From Chloroflexota bacterium (GTDB lineage Bacteria > Chloroflexota > Anaerolineae > Promineifilales > Promineifilaceae), in NCBI GenBank assembly GCA_014584575.1, contig JACTMP010000027.1, forward strand, positions 62,001 to 126,000: DNA of 64,000 nt, written 5' to 3'. A program made the position numbers and the translations under genes. The notes beneath the pieces are model-generated. The model was not told the origin of the DNA and did no database searches. It worked only from the letters and a program-made list of their open reading frames with translations. Below, in pieces: positions 7,645 through 16,028 of this stretch. The stretch's first letter is position 1, and each line of letters starts with the position of its first letter.

Positions 7645-10146
7645 ATGTCCGAACAACAATTGACATTCCCCGTGGTGGGGATGACCTGCGCCAACTGCGT
7701 GACGGCCGTTGAGCGCAGCGCCAAAAAGGTAGAGGGCGTCACCGACGCGGCCGTGAACTTTGCCAGTGAGAAGGTGACAGTGACATTTGACACGGCCGTG
7801 ACCACCCCGCAAACGCTCACCACCAACCTCGTCCAGCGCATCCAACGCGCCGGATACGAAATCCCCACCACCACCATCGAACTGCCCCTGTTGGGCATGA
7901 CTTGCGCCAACTGCGCCCAGACCATTGAACGGCGGCTGAATAAAGTGGAAGGAGTGCTGGACGTTTCCGTCAATCTGGCAAACGAAAGGGCACAGGTGAC
8001 GGTGGCTTCTGGGGTGGCAACACGGGCTGATCTGGTCACGGCCGTGCGCCGCGCCGGCTACGATGTGGTCGAAATTGAGGCCGGGGCCGAGCCGGAAGAC
8101 GCCGAAGCCGCCGCCCGTCGTGCCGAATACAACCACCAGAAAAAACGGCTCATCGTTGGCCTGATTTTCTCCATTCCCCTCTTTGTGTTCAGCATGGCGC
8201 GGGACTTTAACCTGGTGGGGCATTGGGCGCACGCCAACTGGGTCAACTGGCTCTTTTTTGCCCTGGCCACGCCGGTGCAAACCTACGTCTGTTGGGATTA
8301 TTACACCGGCGCGGCCAAAAGTTTGCGCAACCGCAGCGCCAATATGGATGTGCTGGTAGCCCTGGGTTCGTCGGTGGCCTACATCTATAGCGTGGCTGTG
8401 CTGCTGGCGCTGACCGCCGGTTCGATGGCGCTCGGCCATCACGTCTACTTTGAAACCTCGGCCATGATCATCACCCTGGTGACATTGGGCAAGGTGCTGG
8501 AAAGCCGCGCCAAAGGGCAGACCAGCGCGGCCATCAAAAAGCTGATGGGTTTGCAGCCCAAAACCGCCCGCCGACTGCGGGACGGGGTAGAGCAAGATGT
8601 GCCTATTGACCAGGTGCAGGCGGGGGATGTGCTGCTGGTGCGGCCCGGCGAAAAGATTCCGGTGGACGGAGTGGTGCTAGACGGCCGTTCCACCATTGAC
8701 GAAAGTATGCTCACCGGCGAATCGCTGCCGGTCAGCAAAGAGCCGGGCGACGCCCTCATTGGCGCCACCATCAACAAACAGGGCTTGCTGACGATGCAGG
8801 CCACCAAAGTGGGCAAAGAGACGGCGCTGGCGCAAATCATCAAAATGGTGGAGCAGGCGCAGGGCAGCAAAGCGCCCATCCAGCGCCAGGTTGACCGGGT
8901 GACGGCCTGGTTTGTGCCCGTCGTGGTGGTAATCGCCCTGGTCACATTTGTGGTCTGGTATCTGGCAACGGGCGATTTTACGGCGGCGCTGCTGCGGCTG
9001 ACGGCCGTGCTGGTCATTGCCTGTCCGTGTGCGATGGGGCTGGCGACACCCACGTCCATCATGGTGGGCATGGGCAAGGGGGCCGAACACGGCATCCTCT
9101 TTAAGGACAGCGCAGCGTTGGAACTATTGCAAAAGGTGACGGCCGTGCTGCTGGACAAAACCGGCACCATTACAAAGGGGGAACCGGCGGTGACGGATGT
9201 GGTCATCGGCCATCGGTCATCGGTCATCGGTGAACGATTGACCGATAACCGATTACCGATAACCGATTACCTCTTACAATTAGCTGCTTCTGCGGAGCGG
9301 GGTTCGGAGCATCCGTTGGGGGAGGCGATTGTGCGGGCAGCGCAGGAGAAAAGGTTGGCGCTGAGTGTGCCCGCCAGCTTTGAGGCGATTTCGGGGCAGG
9401 GGATTCGGGCGGAGGTAGACGGCCATGCCATTCTGCTGGGCAATTTGCGCCTGATGCAGCAGGAAAATGTGGCGCTGGACGGGCTGGAAGCCAAAGCGAC
9501 CGACCTGCAAAACCAGGCGCGCACGGCCATGTGGCTGGCCGTAGACGGGCAGGCCAGCGCCCTCATCGGTGTGGCCGATACCATCAAGGACGGCTCCCCA
9601 GAGGCAGTGGCAGCGATGCACCGGTTGGGGTTGACGGCCGTGATGATCACCGGCGACAACGAAGCCACTGCCCAGGCCATCGCCGCCGAAGTGGGGCTGG
9701 ATCGTTACCTGGCCGAGGTGCTGCCTGGCGATAAAGCCGCCAATGTACAGGCCTTACAATCCGAAGGGTACGTGGTAGCCATGGTCGGCGACGGCATCAA
9801 CGATGCGCCCGCGCTGGCCCAGGCTGATGTGGGGCTGGCGATTGGCACAGGCACGGATATTGCCATGGAAACGGCCGATGTCACCCTGATGCGCGGCGAT
9901 TTACGCACCGTGCCCCAGGCCATCCACCTCTCCAAAGCCACCATGAAAAACATCCGCGAAAATCTGGTGTGGGCCTTTGGTTACAACGTAGTGCTGATCC
10001 CGGTGGCAGCCGGGGTGCTGGCCCCCTTTGAGTGGGCGCCGGACTTTTTGCGCCAACTCAGCCCCATCCTGGCCGCCGGGGCCATGGCCTTTTCCAGCGT
10101 CAGCGTCGTCACCAACTCCCTCCGCCTGCGACGGGTAAAACTGTAA
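7645..10146 (+). CDS. copA: Copper-exporting P1B-type ATPase CopA
   Basis: 833 residues. Two N-terminal HMA domains (GMTCANC twice) are followed by the membrane part with the Cu(I) motif CPC at 460-462, the actuator motif TGES, the phosphorylation site DKTGT (Asp504) and the hinge '[12 protein letters not shown]' (Asp716). It pumps Cu(I) out of the cytoplasm using ATP. Unusually, residues about 519-543 in the nucleotide-binding domain are encoded by a GTAATCG-type repeat tract (9201-9271), giving an insertion of roughly 20 residues between '[10 protein letters not shown]' and '[17 protein letters not shown]'. The frame is kept, so the protein is probably functional. It is the last gene of the copper module. 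Confidence 0.95.
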   Translation: MSEQQLTFPVVGMTCANCVTAVERSAKKVEGVTDAAVNFASEKVTVTFDTAVTTPQTLTTNLVQRIQRAGYEIPTTTIELPLLGMTCANCAQTIERRLNKVEGVLDVSVNLANERAQVTVASGVATRADLVTAVRRAGYDVVEIEAGAEPEDAEAAARRAEYNHQKKRLIVGLIFSIPLFVFSMARDFNLVGHWAHANWVNWLFFALATPVQTYVCWDYYTGAAKSLRNRSANMDVLVALGSSVAYIYSVAVLLALTAGSMALGHHVYFETSAMIITLVTLGKVLESRAKGQTSAAIKKLMGLQPKTARRLRDGVEQDVPIDQVQAGDVLLVRPGEKIPVDGVVLDGRSTIDESMLTGESLPVSKEPGDALIGATINKQGLLTMQATKVGKETALAQIIKMVEQAQGSKAPIQRQVDRVTAWFVPVVVVIALVTFVVWYLATGDFTAALLRLTAVLVIACPCAMGLATPTSIMVGMGKGAEHGILFKDSAALELLQKVTAVLLDKTGTITKGEPAVTDVVIGHRSSVIGERLTDNRLPITDYLLQLAASAERGSEHPLGEAIVRAAQEKRLALSVPASFEAISGQGIRAEVDGHAILLGNLRLMQQENVALDGLEAKATDLQNQARTAMWLAVDGQASALIGVADTIKDGSPEAVAAMHRLGLTAVMITGDNEATAQAIAAEVGLDRYLAEVLPGDKAANVQALQSEGYVVAMVGDGINDAPALAQADVGLAIGTGTDIAMETADVTLMRGDLRTVPQAIHLSKATMKNIRENLVWAFGYNVVLIPVAAGVLAPFEWAPDFLRQLSPILAAGAMAFSSVSVVTNSLRLRRVKL
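9201..9271. repeat. GTAATCG-type repeat inserted in copA
   Basis: Units GGTCATC/GGTCATC then the inverted partner CCGATAA/CCGATTA, 71 bp. The tract preserves the copA frame and encodes a loop in the N-domain. The same family lies between genes at 19856, 24161, 25731, 28572 and 52485. Confidence 0.9.
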
Positions 10147-10164
10147 GAGCCAGTTGAAAGAATA

Positions 10165-10226
10165 TCGAGATTGGGAGACTGAGAGATTGAGTCTCCCAAT
10201 CTCCCAATCTCTAATCTCAAATCCCA
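10165..10226. repeat. GAGATTGG-type inverted short-period repeat
   Basis: GGGAGA/GAGATT units followed by the complementary AATCTC/CCAATC units, able to fold into a long imperfect hairpin after copA. It starts with the flank TTGAAAGAAT, which also precedes the copy at 13152. Confidence 0.8.
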
Positions 10227-10331
10227 GGCAACTGTTACCAACCATGATCGTATATGGCTGCTGGCTGCTTTTTTAAGCAGTTGTGGTATGCTTCGGCCCA
10301 CTTAATTCGATTCAACAAAAGGTGACAAAAC

Positions 10332-11102
10332 ATGGATTGGTTAACTGACCCTCGCGCCTGGATTGCTCTGGCGACCCTGGTTTCTCTGGAATTGGTGTTA
10401 GGTGTGGATAATGTCATTTTCATTTCCATCCTGGCCGGTAAGCTACCCAAAGAGCAGCAGTCAAAAGCGCGCCGTATCGGTCTGGGACTGGCGGTGTTTT
10501 CGCGTATTTTGCTGCTTTTCTCGCTCTCCTGGATCATCGGGCTGACGGAACCGATTTTTGAGGTTTATGATTTTACAATTTCCGGGCGTGATCTGATTTT
10601 GCTTTTTGGCGGGTTGTTCCTGATGGGCAAGGCCACTTTCGAGATTCACCAAAGGCTGGAAGGGGTAGAGGGTCACTCCTCGGACGCGGTCAAGGCTTCT
10701 TTTGCCAGCGTCATTTTCCAGGTATTGTTGCTGGATGTGGTCTTTTCGCTGGATTCGGTGATCACGGCCGTGGGTATGGTAGATGAGATCGCCATCATGG
10801 TCATTGCCGTGCTGGTGGCGGCCACCGTGATGATCATTTCCGCCGACCCGATTGGTAACTTTGTGGAACACCACCCCACCGTCAAAATGTTGGCCCTCTC
10901 CTTCTTGCTGTTGATTGGTTTCACCCTCATTGTAGAAGGGCTGCACCAGCATATTCCCAAAGGGTATATCTATTTCGCTATGGGCTTTTCCGTGTTTGTG
11001 GAGATGCTCAATTTGCGGATGCGCAAATCCCGCGACCCGATCAAACTTCATCAACCCTATGCGCCCGTTGAACCTGGGCCTGCAACAGCCAAAGCCGATT
11101 AA
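10332..11102 (+). CDS. TerC-family integral membrane protein
   Basis: 256 residues with about seven transmembrane segments. The opening 'ASLELVLGVDNVIF'-type motif (here 'LVSLELVLGVDNVIFIS') and the second repeat 'LLLDVVFSLDSVITAVGM' carry the conserved Asp residues of the TerC family. Members have been linked to manganese export and metalation of secreted proteins or to tellurite resistance. The substrate here is not known. AAAGGTGA lies upstream of the ATG. It follows copA but is separated by a repeat tract, so it probably has its own transcript. Confidence 0.85.
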   Translation: MDWLTDPRAWIALATLVSLELVLGVDNVIFISILAGKLPKEQQSKARRIGLGLAVFSRILLLFSLSWIIGLTEPIFEVYDFTISGRDLILLFGGLFLMGKATFEIHQRLEGVEGHSSDAVKASFASVIFQVLLLDVVFSLDSVITAVGMVDEIAIMVIAVLVAATVMIISADPIGNFVEHHPTVKMLALSFLLLIGFTLIVEGLHQHIPKGYIYFAMGFSVFVEMLNLRMRKSRDPIKLHQPYAPVEPGPATAKAD

Positions 11103-11141
11103 ACGAGCCGTTACACGGCGGGTATCGTCTGAAATCAGGTA

Positions 11142-11170
11142 TTGACAAAGCGGGCGAATTTAGATATTAT
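11142..11170 (+). promoter_or_regulatory. Promoter of the ArsR-DUF2087 pair
   Basis: TTGACA (11142-11147), 17-bp spacer, TATTAT (11165-11170): near-consensus promoter. Confidence 0.85.
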
Positions 11171-11171
11171 T

Positions 11172-11195
11172 CTATTTAGATAATTTTCTAAATAG
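11172..11195 (+). promoter_or_regulatory. Perfect 9-bp inverted-repeat operator
   Basis: CTATTTAGA (11172-11180), 6-bp centre, TCTAAATAG (11187-11195). It begins one base after the -10 element and covers the expected transcription start. A further half-site GTCTAAAC follows at 11202-11209. This is the expected layout for autorepression by an ArsR-type protein. Confidence 0.8.
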
Positions 11196-11218
11196 ACATC
11201 CGTCTAAACAGGTGAGGC

Positions 11219-11776
11219 ATGAATACACAACAAGATTACAAACGGGAAGCGCTGTTGGATTTTTTCAAGGCAGTTGGGCAGCCAGATCGGCTGCGCATAT
11301 TGGGCAAACTGGCAAACAAGCCAGCCACCGTGCCGGAACTGGCAGAGGCGTTGAGCATGAAAGAAACGGCCGTGTCTCGCCATCTCCGCGCCATGCAAAC
11401 AGCCGGGTTAGTAGCCCGGCATCAGGTAGCCTTCACCGAAACCTTCACTTTCATCCAGAGTGGTCTGGACACGCTGAACGAGATTGTTGACGGCAATATG
11501 GTTCCTGAAAGCCTGGAAGAACGGGTGTTGCGGGAATACATCGTCAACGGCCGTTTGCGGGCTATCCCTCTCAAAGCCGAAGAGCGAATGATCATCCTTC
11601 GGTGGATGGCGAATAAATTTGAACCCGGTCGGCGGTATACGGAGACTGAAGTCACAGAACTGGTGCAGCAATACTACGATAAACCATTAACCCTGCGCCG
11701 CATTCTGGCAGATAACCGCTTTTTGATGCATACCGGACGCCAATACTGGCGACCATTGCCCGAACATTATTACTAA
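11219..11776 (+). CDS. ArsR-type HTH regulator with DUF2087, copy 1
   Basis: 185 residues. Residues about 10-75 form an ArsR winged helix ('VGQPDRLRILGKLANKPATV', recognition region 'KETAVSRHLRAM'). The C-terminal part is DUF2087 ('IPLKAEERMIILRWMANKFEPGRRYTETEV'). There is no cysteine in the HTH domain, so classical ArsR metal sites are absent. The operator at 11172-11195 suggests that it, or its neighbour, represses the operon. It is followed after 15 bases by a paralogue of the same architecture. Confidence 0.85.
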   Translation: MNTQQDYKREALLDFFKAVGQPDRLRILGKLANKPATVPELAEALSMKETAVSRHLRAMQTAGLVARHQVAFTETFTFIQSGLDTLNEIVDGNMVPESLEERVLREYIVNGRLRAIPLKAEERMIILRWMANKFEPGRRYTETEVTELVQQYYDKPLTLRRILADNRFLMHTGRQYWRPLPEHYY

Positions 11777-11791
11777 ACGGAGTAAAAGCTC

Positions 11792-12358
11792 ATGAGCGAA
11801 GAACAACAATTTGACACCCTGCTGCAATTCTTCAAGGTATTGGGCAATGAAAGCCGCCTGAAAATTTTGGGGCTGCTGGCGAATGATGAACGCACCGTGG
11901 GTGAATTGGCAGCGCTGCTCGACCTGCGTGAACCGACCGTCTCCCACCACCTGGCAGCGATGAAAGAGTTGGGGCTGATTGATGTGCGCGTGGAAGGCAA
12001 TAACCGGGTTTATTGGCTGAATACCCAATTTCTGGAAGCCATGAGCCGGGACATCTTTTCGCAGAGTAACCTGGCGACGCTGGCAACGGACGAAGCCGGT
12101 GACGCCTGGGAGGATAAGGTGCTGCGCTATTATGTGGTAGACGGCCGTCTCAAAGACATCCCCTCCAAACACAAAAAGCGGCTCGTCGTCTTGCAATGGC
12201 TGTGCGCGCAGTTTGAACCCGGCCGGCGCTACCACGAACTGGAACTCAACGAACGGCTGCGTGCCTACCACCCCGACTGCGCCTCGCTGCGCCGCTACAT
12301 GGTCGAAGACCGGCTCATGGCCCGCGACAACAACAATATGTATTGGCGTCTGAGCTAG
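11792..12358 (+). CDS. ArsR-type HTH regulator with DUF2087, copy 2
   Basis: 188 residues with the same domain order as the gene before it: winged helix ('VLGNESRLKILGLLANDERTV', 'REPTVSHHLAAMKELGL') then DUF2087 ('IPSKHKKRLVVLQWLCAQFEPGRRYHELELN'). The two proteins are clearly paralogous but well diverged, which fits an old tandem duplication and possible heterodimers. CGGAG precedes the ATG. A strong hairpin directly after the stop closes the operon. The signal sensed and outside targets are unknown. Confidence 0.85.
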   Translation: MSEEQQFDTLLQFFKVLGNESRLKILGLLANDERTVGELAALLDLREPTVSHHLAAMKELGLIDVRVEGNNRVYWLNTQFLEAMSRDIFSQSNLATLATDEAGDAWEDKVLRYYVVDGRLKDIPSKHKKRLVVLQWLCAQFEPGRRYHELELNERLRAYHPDCASLRRYMVEDRLMARDNNNMYWRLS

Positions 12359-12361
12359 ACA

Positions 12362-12394
12362 AAACCAGACAGGTCCTAAAGACCTGTCTGGTTT
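12362..12394 (+). terminator. 14-bp perfect hairpin after the regulator pair
   Basis: Arms 12362-12375 and 12381-12394 with a 5-base loop and TTT at the end. The GACCTGTC core recurs at 24063-24076 and 42412-42445, so it may belong to a dispersed hairpin family as well as terminating transcription. Confidence 0.65.
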
Positions 12395-12496
12395 CACTGC
12401 TCATCGTATTGTCATTGCCGGGTAATTGCCACGTAAGAAAAAGCGCGTAACATACAGTCTTAAATGCTCAGAGAAAATAGACAAAGGAGATACTCT

Positions 12497-13147
12497 ATGT
12501 TGAACCGAGTATTAGGACGCCGCGAACAAGAGGAGAGTGTGAAGGGAGAGATGCGCCTGCCGCCCGGCCAATCGCTAACCCAAAAGTTCCCCGTTTTGCA
12601 TTACGGCCCGGTGCCGCGTACTGATTTGGCTGCCTGGGATTTGAAGGTGTTTGGTGCGGTGGAAGCACCTGTTACCTGGAATTGGGAAGCGTTCAACCAA
12701 CTACCCCGCACCCAGGTGACGATGGACATTCACTGCGTCACCCGCTGGTCAAAGTTTGATACGCTGTGGGAAGGCGTTTCGCTGAAAACCCTGATTGACC
12801 AGGGTTTCATCAAGCCGTTGCCCACTGCCCGTTACGTTATCCAGCACTGCGAATATGGTTATACCACCAATACCTCCCTGGAACTGGTAACGTCAGATAA
12901 CTTCCTGCTGGCTACCCATTACGACGGCAAGCCGTTGGATTTGGAGCACGGCTGGCCCTTGCGCGGCGTAATCGGCAGCTTCGCCGACCGCAGCGAAAAA
13001 CAGACAGCCTATTTTTGGAAAGGGGGCAAGTGGCTGCGTGGCCTGGAATTCCGCGCCGACGACCAGCCTGGTTTCTGGGAAAACGCCGGGTATCACAATG
13101 AAGCCGACCCCTGGACAGAACAGCGGTTTGCCAATCGCTGGTTTTGA
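12497..13147 (+). CDS. Sulfite-oxidase-like molybdopterin oxidoreductase
   Basis: 216 residues corresponding to the molybdopterin-binding core of the sulfite oxidase/MsrP fold. The Mo-ligating cysteine is in 'TMDIHCVTRWS' (Cys80), followed by the 'WEGVSLKTLID' and 'LEHGWPLRGVIG' blocks. It has no signal peptide, dimerisation domain or heme domain, so it resembles the short cytoplasmic YuiH-type proteins. Substrate and electron partner are unknown. ATG 12497 was chosen over an upstream in-frame ATG (12464) because AAAGGAGA sits six bases before it. Confidence 0.85.
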   Translation: MLNRVLGRREQEESVKGEMRLPPGQSLTQKFPVLHYGPVPRTDLAAWDLKVFGAVEAPVTWNWEAFNQLPRTQVTMDIHCVTRWSKFDTLWEGVSLKTLIDQGFIKPLPTARYVIQHCEYGYTTNTSLELVTSDNFLLATHYDGKPLDLEHGWPLRGVIGSFADRSEKQTAYFWKGGKWLRGLEFRADDQPGFWENAGYHNEADPWTEQRFANRWF

Positions 13148-13151
13148 AAGA

Positions 13152-13212
13152 ATGAGATCGGGAGATTGAGAGACTGGGAGACTGCAATCTCCTAATCTCT
13201 CAATCTCCCGAT
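13152..13212. repeat. GAGATTGG-type inverted short-period repeat
   Basis: GAGATCGG/GAGATTGA/GAGACTGG units then CAATCTCC/TAATCTCT partner. Shares the TTGAAAGAAT flank with the copy at 10165. Confidence 0.8.
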
Positions 13213-13256
13213 CAATACAGTGTTAAATAAGTCTTCATAACTTTCATACTTCGCCT

Positions 13257-13366
13257 GTCATTCCGAGCGGAGTCTGCGGAGCGAGGAATCCCTCCCCTGT
13301 ACAAGTGGTGGGGATTCCTTCCTTCGACAGGCTCAGGACAGGCTGTCGAAGACTCCTCGGAATGAC
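13257..13366. repeat. GTCATTCCGAG inverted-repeat element, copy 1
   Basis: A 110-bp element with ends GTCATTCCGAG (13257-13267) and CTCGGAATGAC (13356-13366), containing GAGGAATCC/GGATTCCT inner arms. A second copy lies at 62652-62739. It looks like a non-coding palindromic element of the MITE or REP kind. An inner duplication around TTCGACAGGCTCAGGACA is found only in this copy. Confidence 0.85.
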
Positions 13367-13412
13367 CTGAGAAAGTTCAAATTATTTTGTTAACATTGCA
13401 ATCAAGCTCCCT

Positions 13413-14579
13413 ATGCCTTCCGACTTCCCCGCCTACAAAACCCTATCCGAACACCAACGGGTGTATGACCTGATCTGGTCACAAATGCCCCATATGCAAA
13501 AGCGTACCTCTTCTACCTGGTGGTATTTCATTCTGTTCCCGCAGGATGAGGAGGGGTATGGGCCGCGCCAGATGATGTTTTCCATTGCTACGGCCGTCAG
13601 CAAACACCCCATACACATCAGCGACCTGGAATTACCGGGGCTTGATTTGCGCCGTGAAGTGGTGGACGGGGTAGACCGTTTTCCGGCGGCGGCGGTGGGC
13701 TGGTATTACGACGGCCGTACCCTGCACGAAAATATCCTGCACACCACGGCCGTCACCCACCTCTCCCTGCCCGACCGCACCGTTGCCTGTTGGGATGAGG
13801 GCGCAGACGGCCGTCGCCAGGGTTACACCATTTGCGCTTCGGAGTCACGGCCGTTGGCATTGGAGGCGCACATTGAGGGGCAGCACGGCCGTGCCCATTT
13901 CACCACCTGGGGCGACCTGAACTGCCTGGACAACGCCCCCCACGAATCCATCAACATCAACACGCCCATTGCCGGGACGCACTTCATCGCCTGGCGGCGG
14001 ATGCACTTTGAGGGCGAGTTTGACCTGCCGGGCACGGGGCGGGAGCGGCTGGCGGGCTATGGCTACTTCCAGCGCGTCTGCCTGAATGTGCCCACTTTTC
14101 CCTGGAAATGGATTTGGGCGCTGTTCCCCGATGGCTCCATGTTTTCCTCTTATGTGCCGTATGTGGGGCGGCATCTGTTCCGCAAAGGCTACCAATTTTT
14201 TGATCGCAATCGCAAGGAGCAGGCGACCATCCCCATTGGCGGCAAGTCATTTTGGGATTGGCCCGACGCCTCGGAACGCATCTGGCTGGCACAGCACACA
14301 CGGGTGACACCGGTATTAGGCCGGGGTGAACATCCCCAGTTTGAGGTGAGCGCGGGGAATAAGGCGGGGGATTTTGTGCAGTTCACGGCCGTGCCCTATG
14401 CCCGCACCGGTTTTTTCCTGGAACGTCCCCTCTGGCGCGGGCGCAGCCATTGGAACTATAACGAATACCTTTTCCGCATGGAAAATTTGCAGGGGCAAAT
14501 ACAAGGCCGCCCCATTAACCGGGAGAGCATGGGGCAGGGATTTGGCAATCTGGAATATACCTGGGGGTTAGGGCTGTAA
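13413..14579 (+). CDS. Uncharacterised protein, possibly lipocalin-like (AttH/CrtC type)
   Basis: 388 residues, soluble, rich in Trp and aromatic residues, without signal peptide or membrane segment. Beta-rich stretches and the ending 'MGQGFGNLEYTWG' recall the two-barrel AttH/CrtC-like (carotenoid hydratase-like) fold, but the resemblance is weak and I do not assign a reaction. No strong ribosome site precedes ATG 13413, and the upstream 200 bp are repeats. It carries an unusual density of the ACGGCCGT octamer (seven copies). It lies between the molybdoenzyme and tryptophanase genes on the same strand. Confidence 0.6.
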   Translation: MPSDFPAYKTLSEHQRVYDLIWSQMPHMQKRTSSTWWYFILFPQDEEGYGPRQMMFSIATAVSKHPIHISDLELPGLDLRREVVDGVDRFPAAAVGWYYDGRTLHENILHTTAVTHLSLPDRTVACWDEGADGRRQGYTICASESRPLALEAHIEGQHGRAHFTTWGDLNCLDNAPHESININTPIAGTHFIAWRRMHFEGEFDLPGTGRERLAGYGYFQRVCLNVPTFPWKWIWALFPDGSMFSSYVPYVGRHLFRKGYQFFDRNRKEQATIPIGGKSFWDWPDASERIWLAQHTRVTPVLGRGEHPQFEVSAGNKAGDFVQFTAVPYARTGFFLERPLWRGRSHWNYNEYLFRMENLQGQIQGRPINRESMGQGFGNLEYTWGLGL

Positions 14580-14624
14580 TTGAGTGATTTTGTAATTGCG
14601 TGATTGCGTGATTACACAATTACT
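14577..14624. repeat. GTAATTG/GTGATTG-type short-period repeat
   Basis: 8-9-bp units GTAATTGA, GTGATTTT, GTAATTGC, GTGATTGC and GTGATTAC, then a short inverted part ACAATTAC. It begins in the stop codon of the upstream gene. Confidence 0.75.
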
Positions 14625-14636
14625 CTGGAGTTCAAC

Positions 14637-16028
14637 ATGCAGTTCAAAACCATTATCGAACCCTTCCGCATTAAGACGGTGGAACCGATCCGGCAGACGA
14701 CGCGGGCGGAGCGGGCGCGGCTGTTGCAAGAGGCGGGTCATAACCTGTTCCTGCTGCGCGCCGAAGATGTGCTGATTGACCTGCTCACCGATTCAGGCAC
14801 GGGAGCGATGTCTTCCGGTCAGTGGGCAGGCATGATGTTGGGTGACGAAAGTTATGCCGGGGCCAAGTCGTTTTACAAGTTTGAAACGGCCGTGCGCAAC
14901 ATTACCGGCTTCAAACACGTTATCCCCACCCACCAGGGACGCGCCGCCGAACGCATCCTCTTTGGCTCTCTGCTTAAACCCGACCATGTGGTGCCCAACA
15001 ATACCCACTTCGACACCACCCGCGCCAACGTCGAATACCGCAAAGCCACCGCTCTGGACATCCCCGTTGCCGCAGCCCATGATCCGGCGCACATTCTCCC
15101 TTTCAAAGGCAATATAGACCTGGACGCCCTGGAACAAACCATCGCCGAATACCCCGGCAAAGTACCGCTGGCGATGATCACCGTCACCAACAACTCCGGC
15201 GGCGGGCAGCCGGTGAGCATGGCCAATATCCGCGCCGCCAGCGAGATTTGCCGCCGGCATGGCATCCTCTTTTTCCTGGACGCCTGCCGTTTTGCCGAAA
15301 ACGCCTGGTTCATTAAAACCCGCGAACCCGGTTATGCCGACAAGACGCCGTTAGAAATCGCCCAGGAAATGTTCAGCTACGCCGACGGCTGCACCATGAG
15401 CGCGAAGAAAGATGGCATGGCTAACATTGGTGGCTTCCTGGCGCTGAATGATGATGCCCTGGCGCAGCGCTGCAAAAATATGCTCATCCTCACCGAAGGT
15501 TTCCCCACCTACGGCGGCCTGGCGGGTTATGATTTGGAAGCGATTGCGGTGGGGTTGGAAGAGGTGCTGCACGAGGATTATCTGCAATATCGTATTCGCT
15601 CGGTGGCCTACTTGGGCGATATTTTGACGGCGAACGGTGTGCCCATTGTGCAGCCGCCGGGCGGCCATGCCATTTATATTGATGCCCTGGCCATGCTGCC
15701 GCACATTCCGCAGAGTGAATATCCCGCCTGGGCGCTGTCGCTTGTGCTGTATCTGGAAGGCGGCATTCGTTCGGTGGAGATTGGTTCGGTGATGTTTGGG
15801 CATCAGCCGGACGGCCGTGAACAACCGGCGGCGATGGAACTGGTGCGCCTGGCCTTCCCGCGCCGCGTCTACACCCAAAGTCACGTTGATTATCTGGCGG
15901 AAGTGATTTTGTACGTCAACAACATCAAAGAGCATATTCGCGGTGTGCGCATCGTTGACGCCCCATCTGTGCTGCGCCATTTCTCGGCGCGCATGGAACC
16001 GGCGCATGGGAGTTTGCTGCGATCATGA
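14637..16028 (+). CDS. tnaA: Tryptophanase (tryptophan indole-lyase)
   Basis: 463 residues, a PLP enzyme splitting tryptophan into indole, pyruvate and ammonia. The PLP lysine is in 'CTMSAKKDGMANIGG' (probably Lys258). Tyrosine phenol-lyase is the close relative; it has an Arg in the 'SMERGI' segment that binds the phenol, whereas this protein reads 'SVEIGS' as in tryptophanases, so I prefer TnaA. Some segments ('MFSYADGC', 'NIGGF') are closer to tyrosine phenol-lyase, leaving some doubt. Start 14637 is supported by GGAG six bases upstream. The stop overlaps the GNAT start as ATGA. Confidence 0.85.
   Translation: MQFKTIIEPFRIKTVEPIRQTTRAERARLLQEAGHNLFLLRAEDVLIDLLTDSGTGAMSSGQWAGMMLGDESYAGAKSFYKFETAVRNITGFKHVIPTHQGRAAERILFGSLLKPDHVVPNNTHFDTTRANVEYRKATALDIPVAAAHDPAHILPFKGNIDLDALEQTIAEYPGKVPLAMITVTNNSGGGQPVSMANIRAASEICRRHGILFFLDACRFAENAWFIKTREPGYADKTPLEIAQEMFSYADGCTMSAKKDGMANIGGFLALNDDALAQRCKNMLILTEGFPTYGGLAGYDLEAIAVGLEEVLHEDYLQYRIRSVAYLGDILTANGVPIVQPPGGHAIYIDALAMLPHIPQSEYPAWALSLVLYLEGGIRSVEIGSVMFGHQPDGREQPAAMELVRLAFPRRVYTQSHVDYLAEVILYVNNIKEHIRGVRIVDAPSVLRHFSARMEPAHGSLLRS

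Noticed and set aside
7066..8595. Long antisense open frame (509 codons) opposite csoR, copZ and copA
   Set aside because: Composition is what a GC-rich gene gives in its complementary frame (His/Gly/Arg-rich), no family motif, no ribosome site, and it covers three well-supported genes.
13413..14579. Firm assignment of the 388-residue protein as a carotenoid hydratase (CrtC)
   Set aside because: Only weak fold-like resemblance at the C-terminus and no carotenoid genes nearby.
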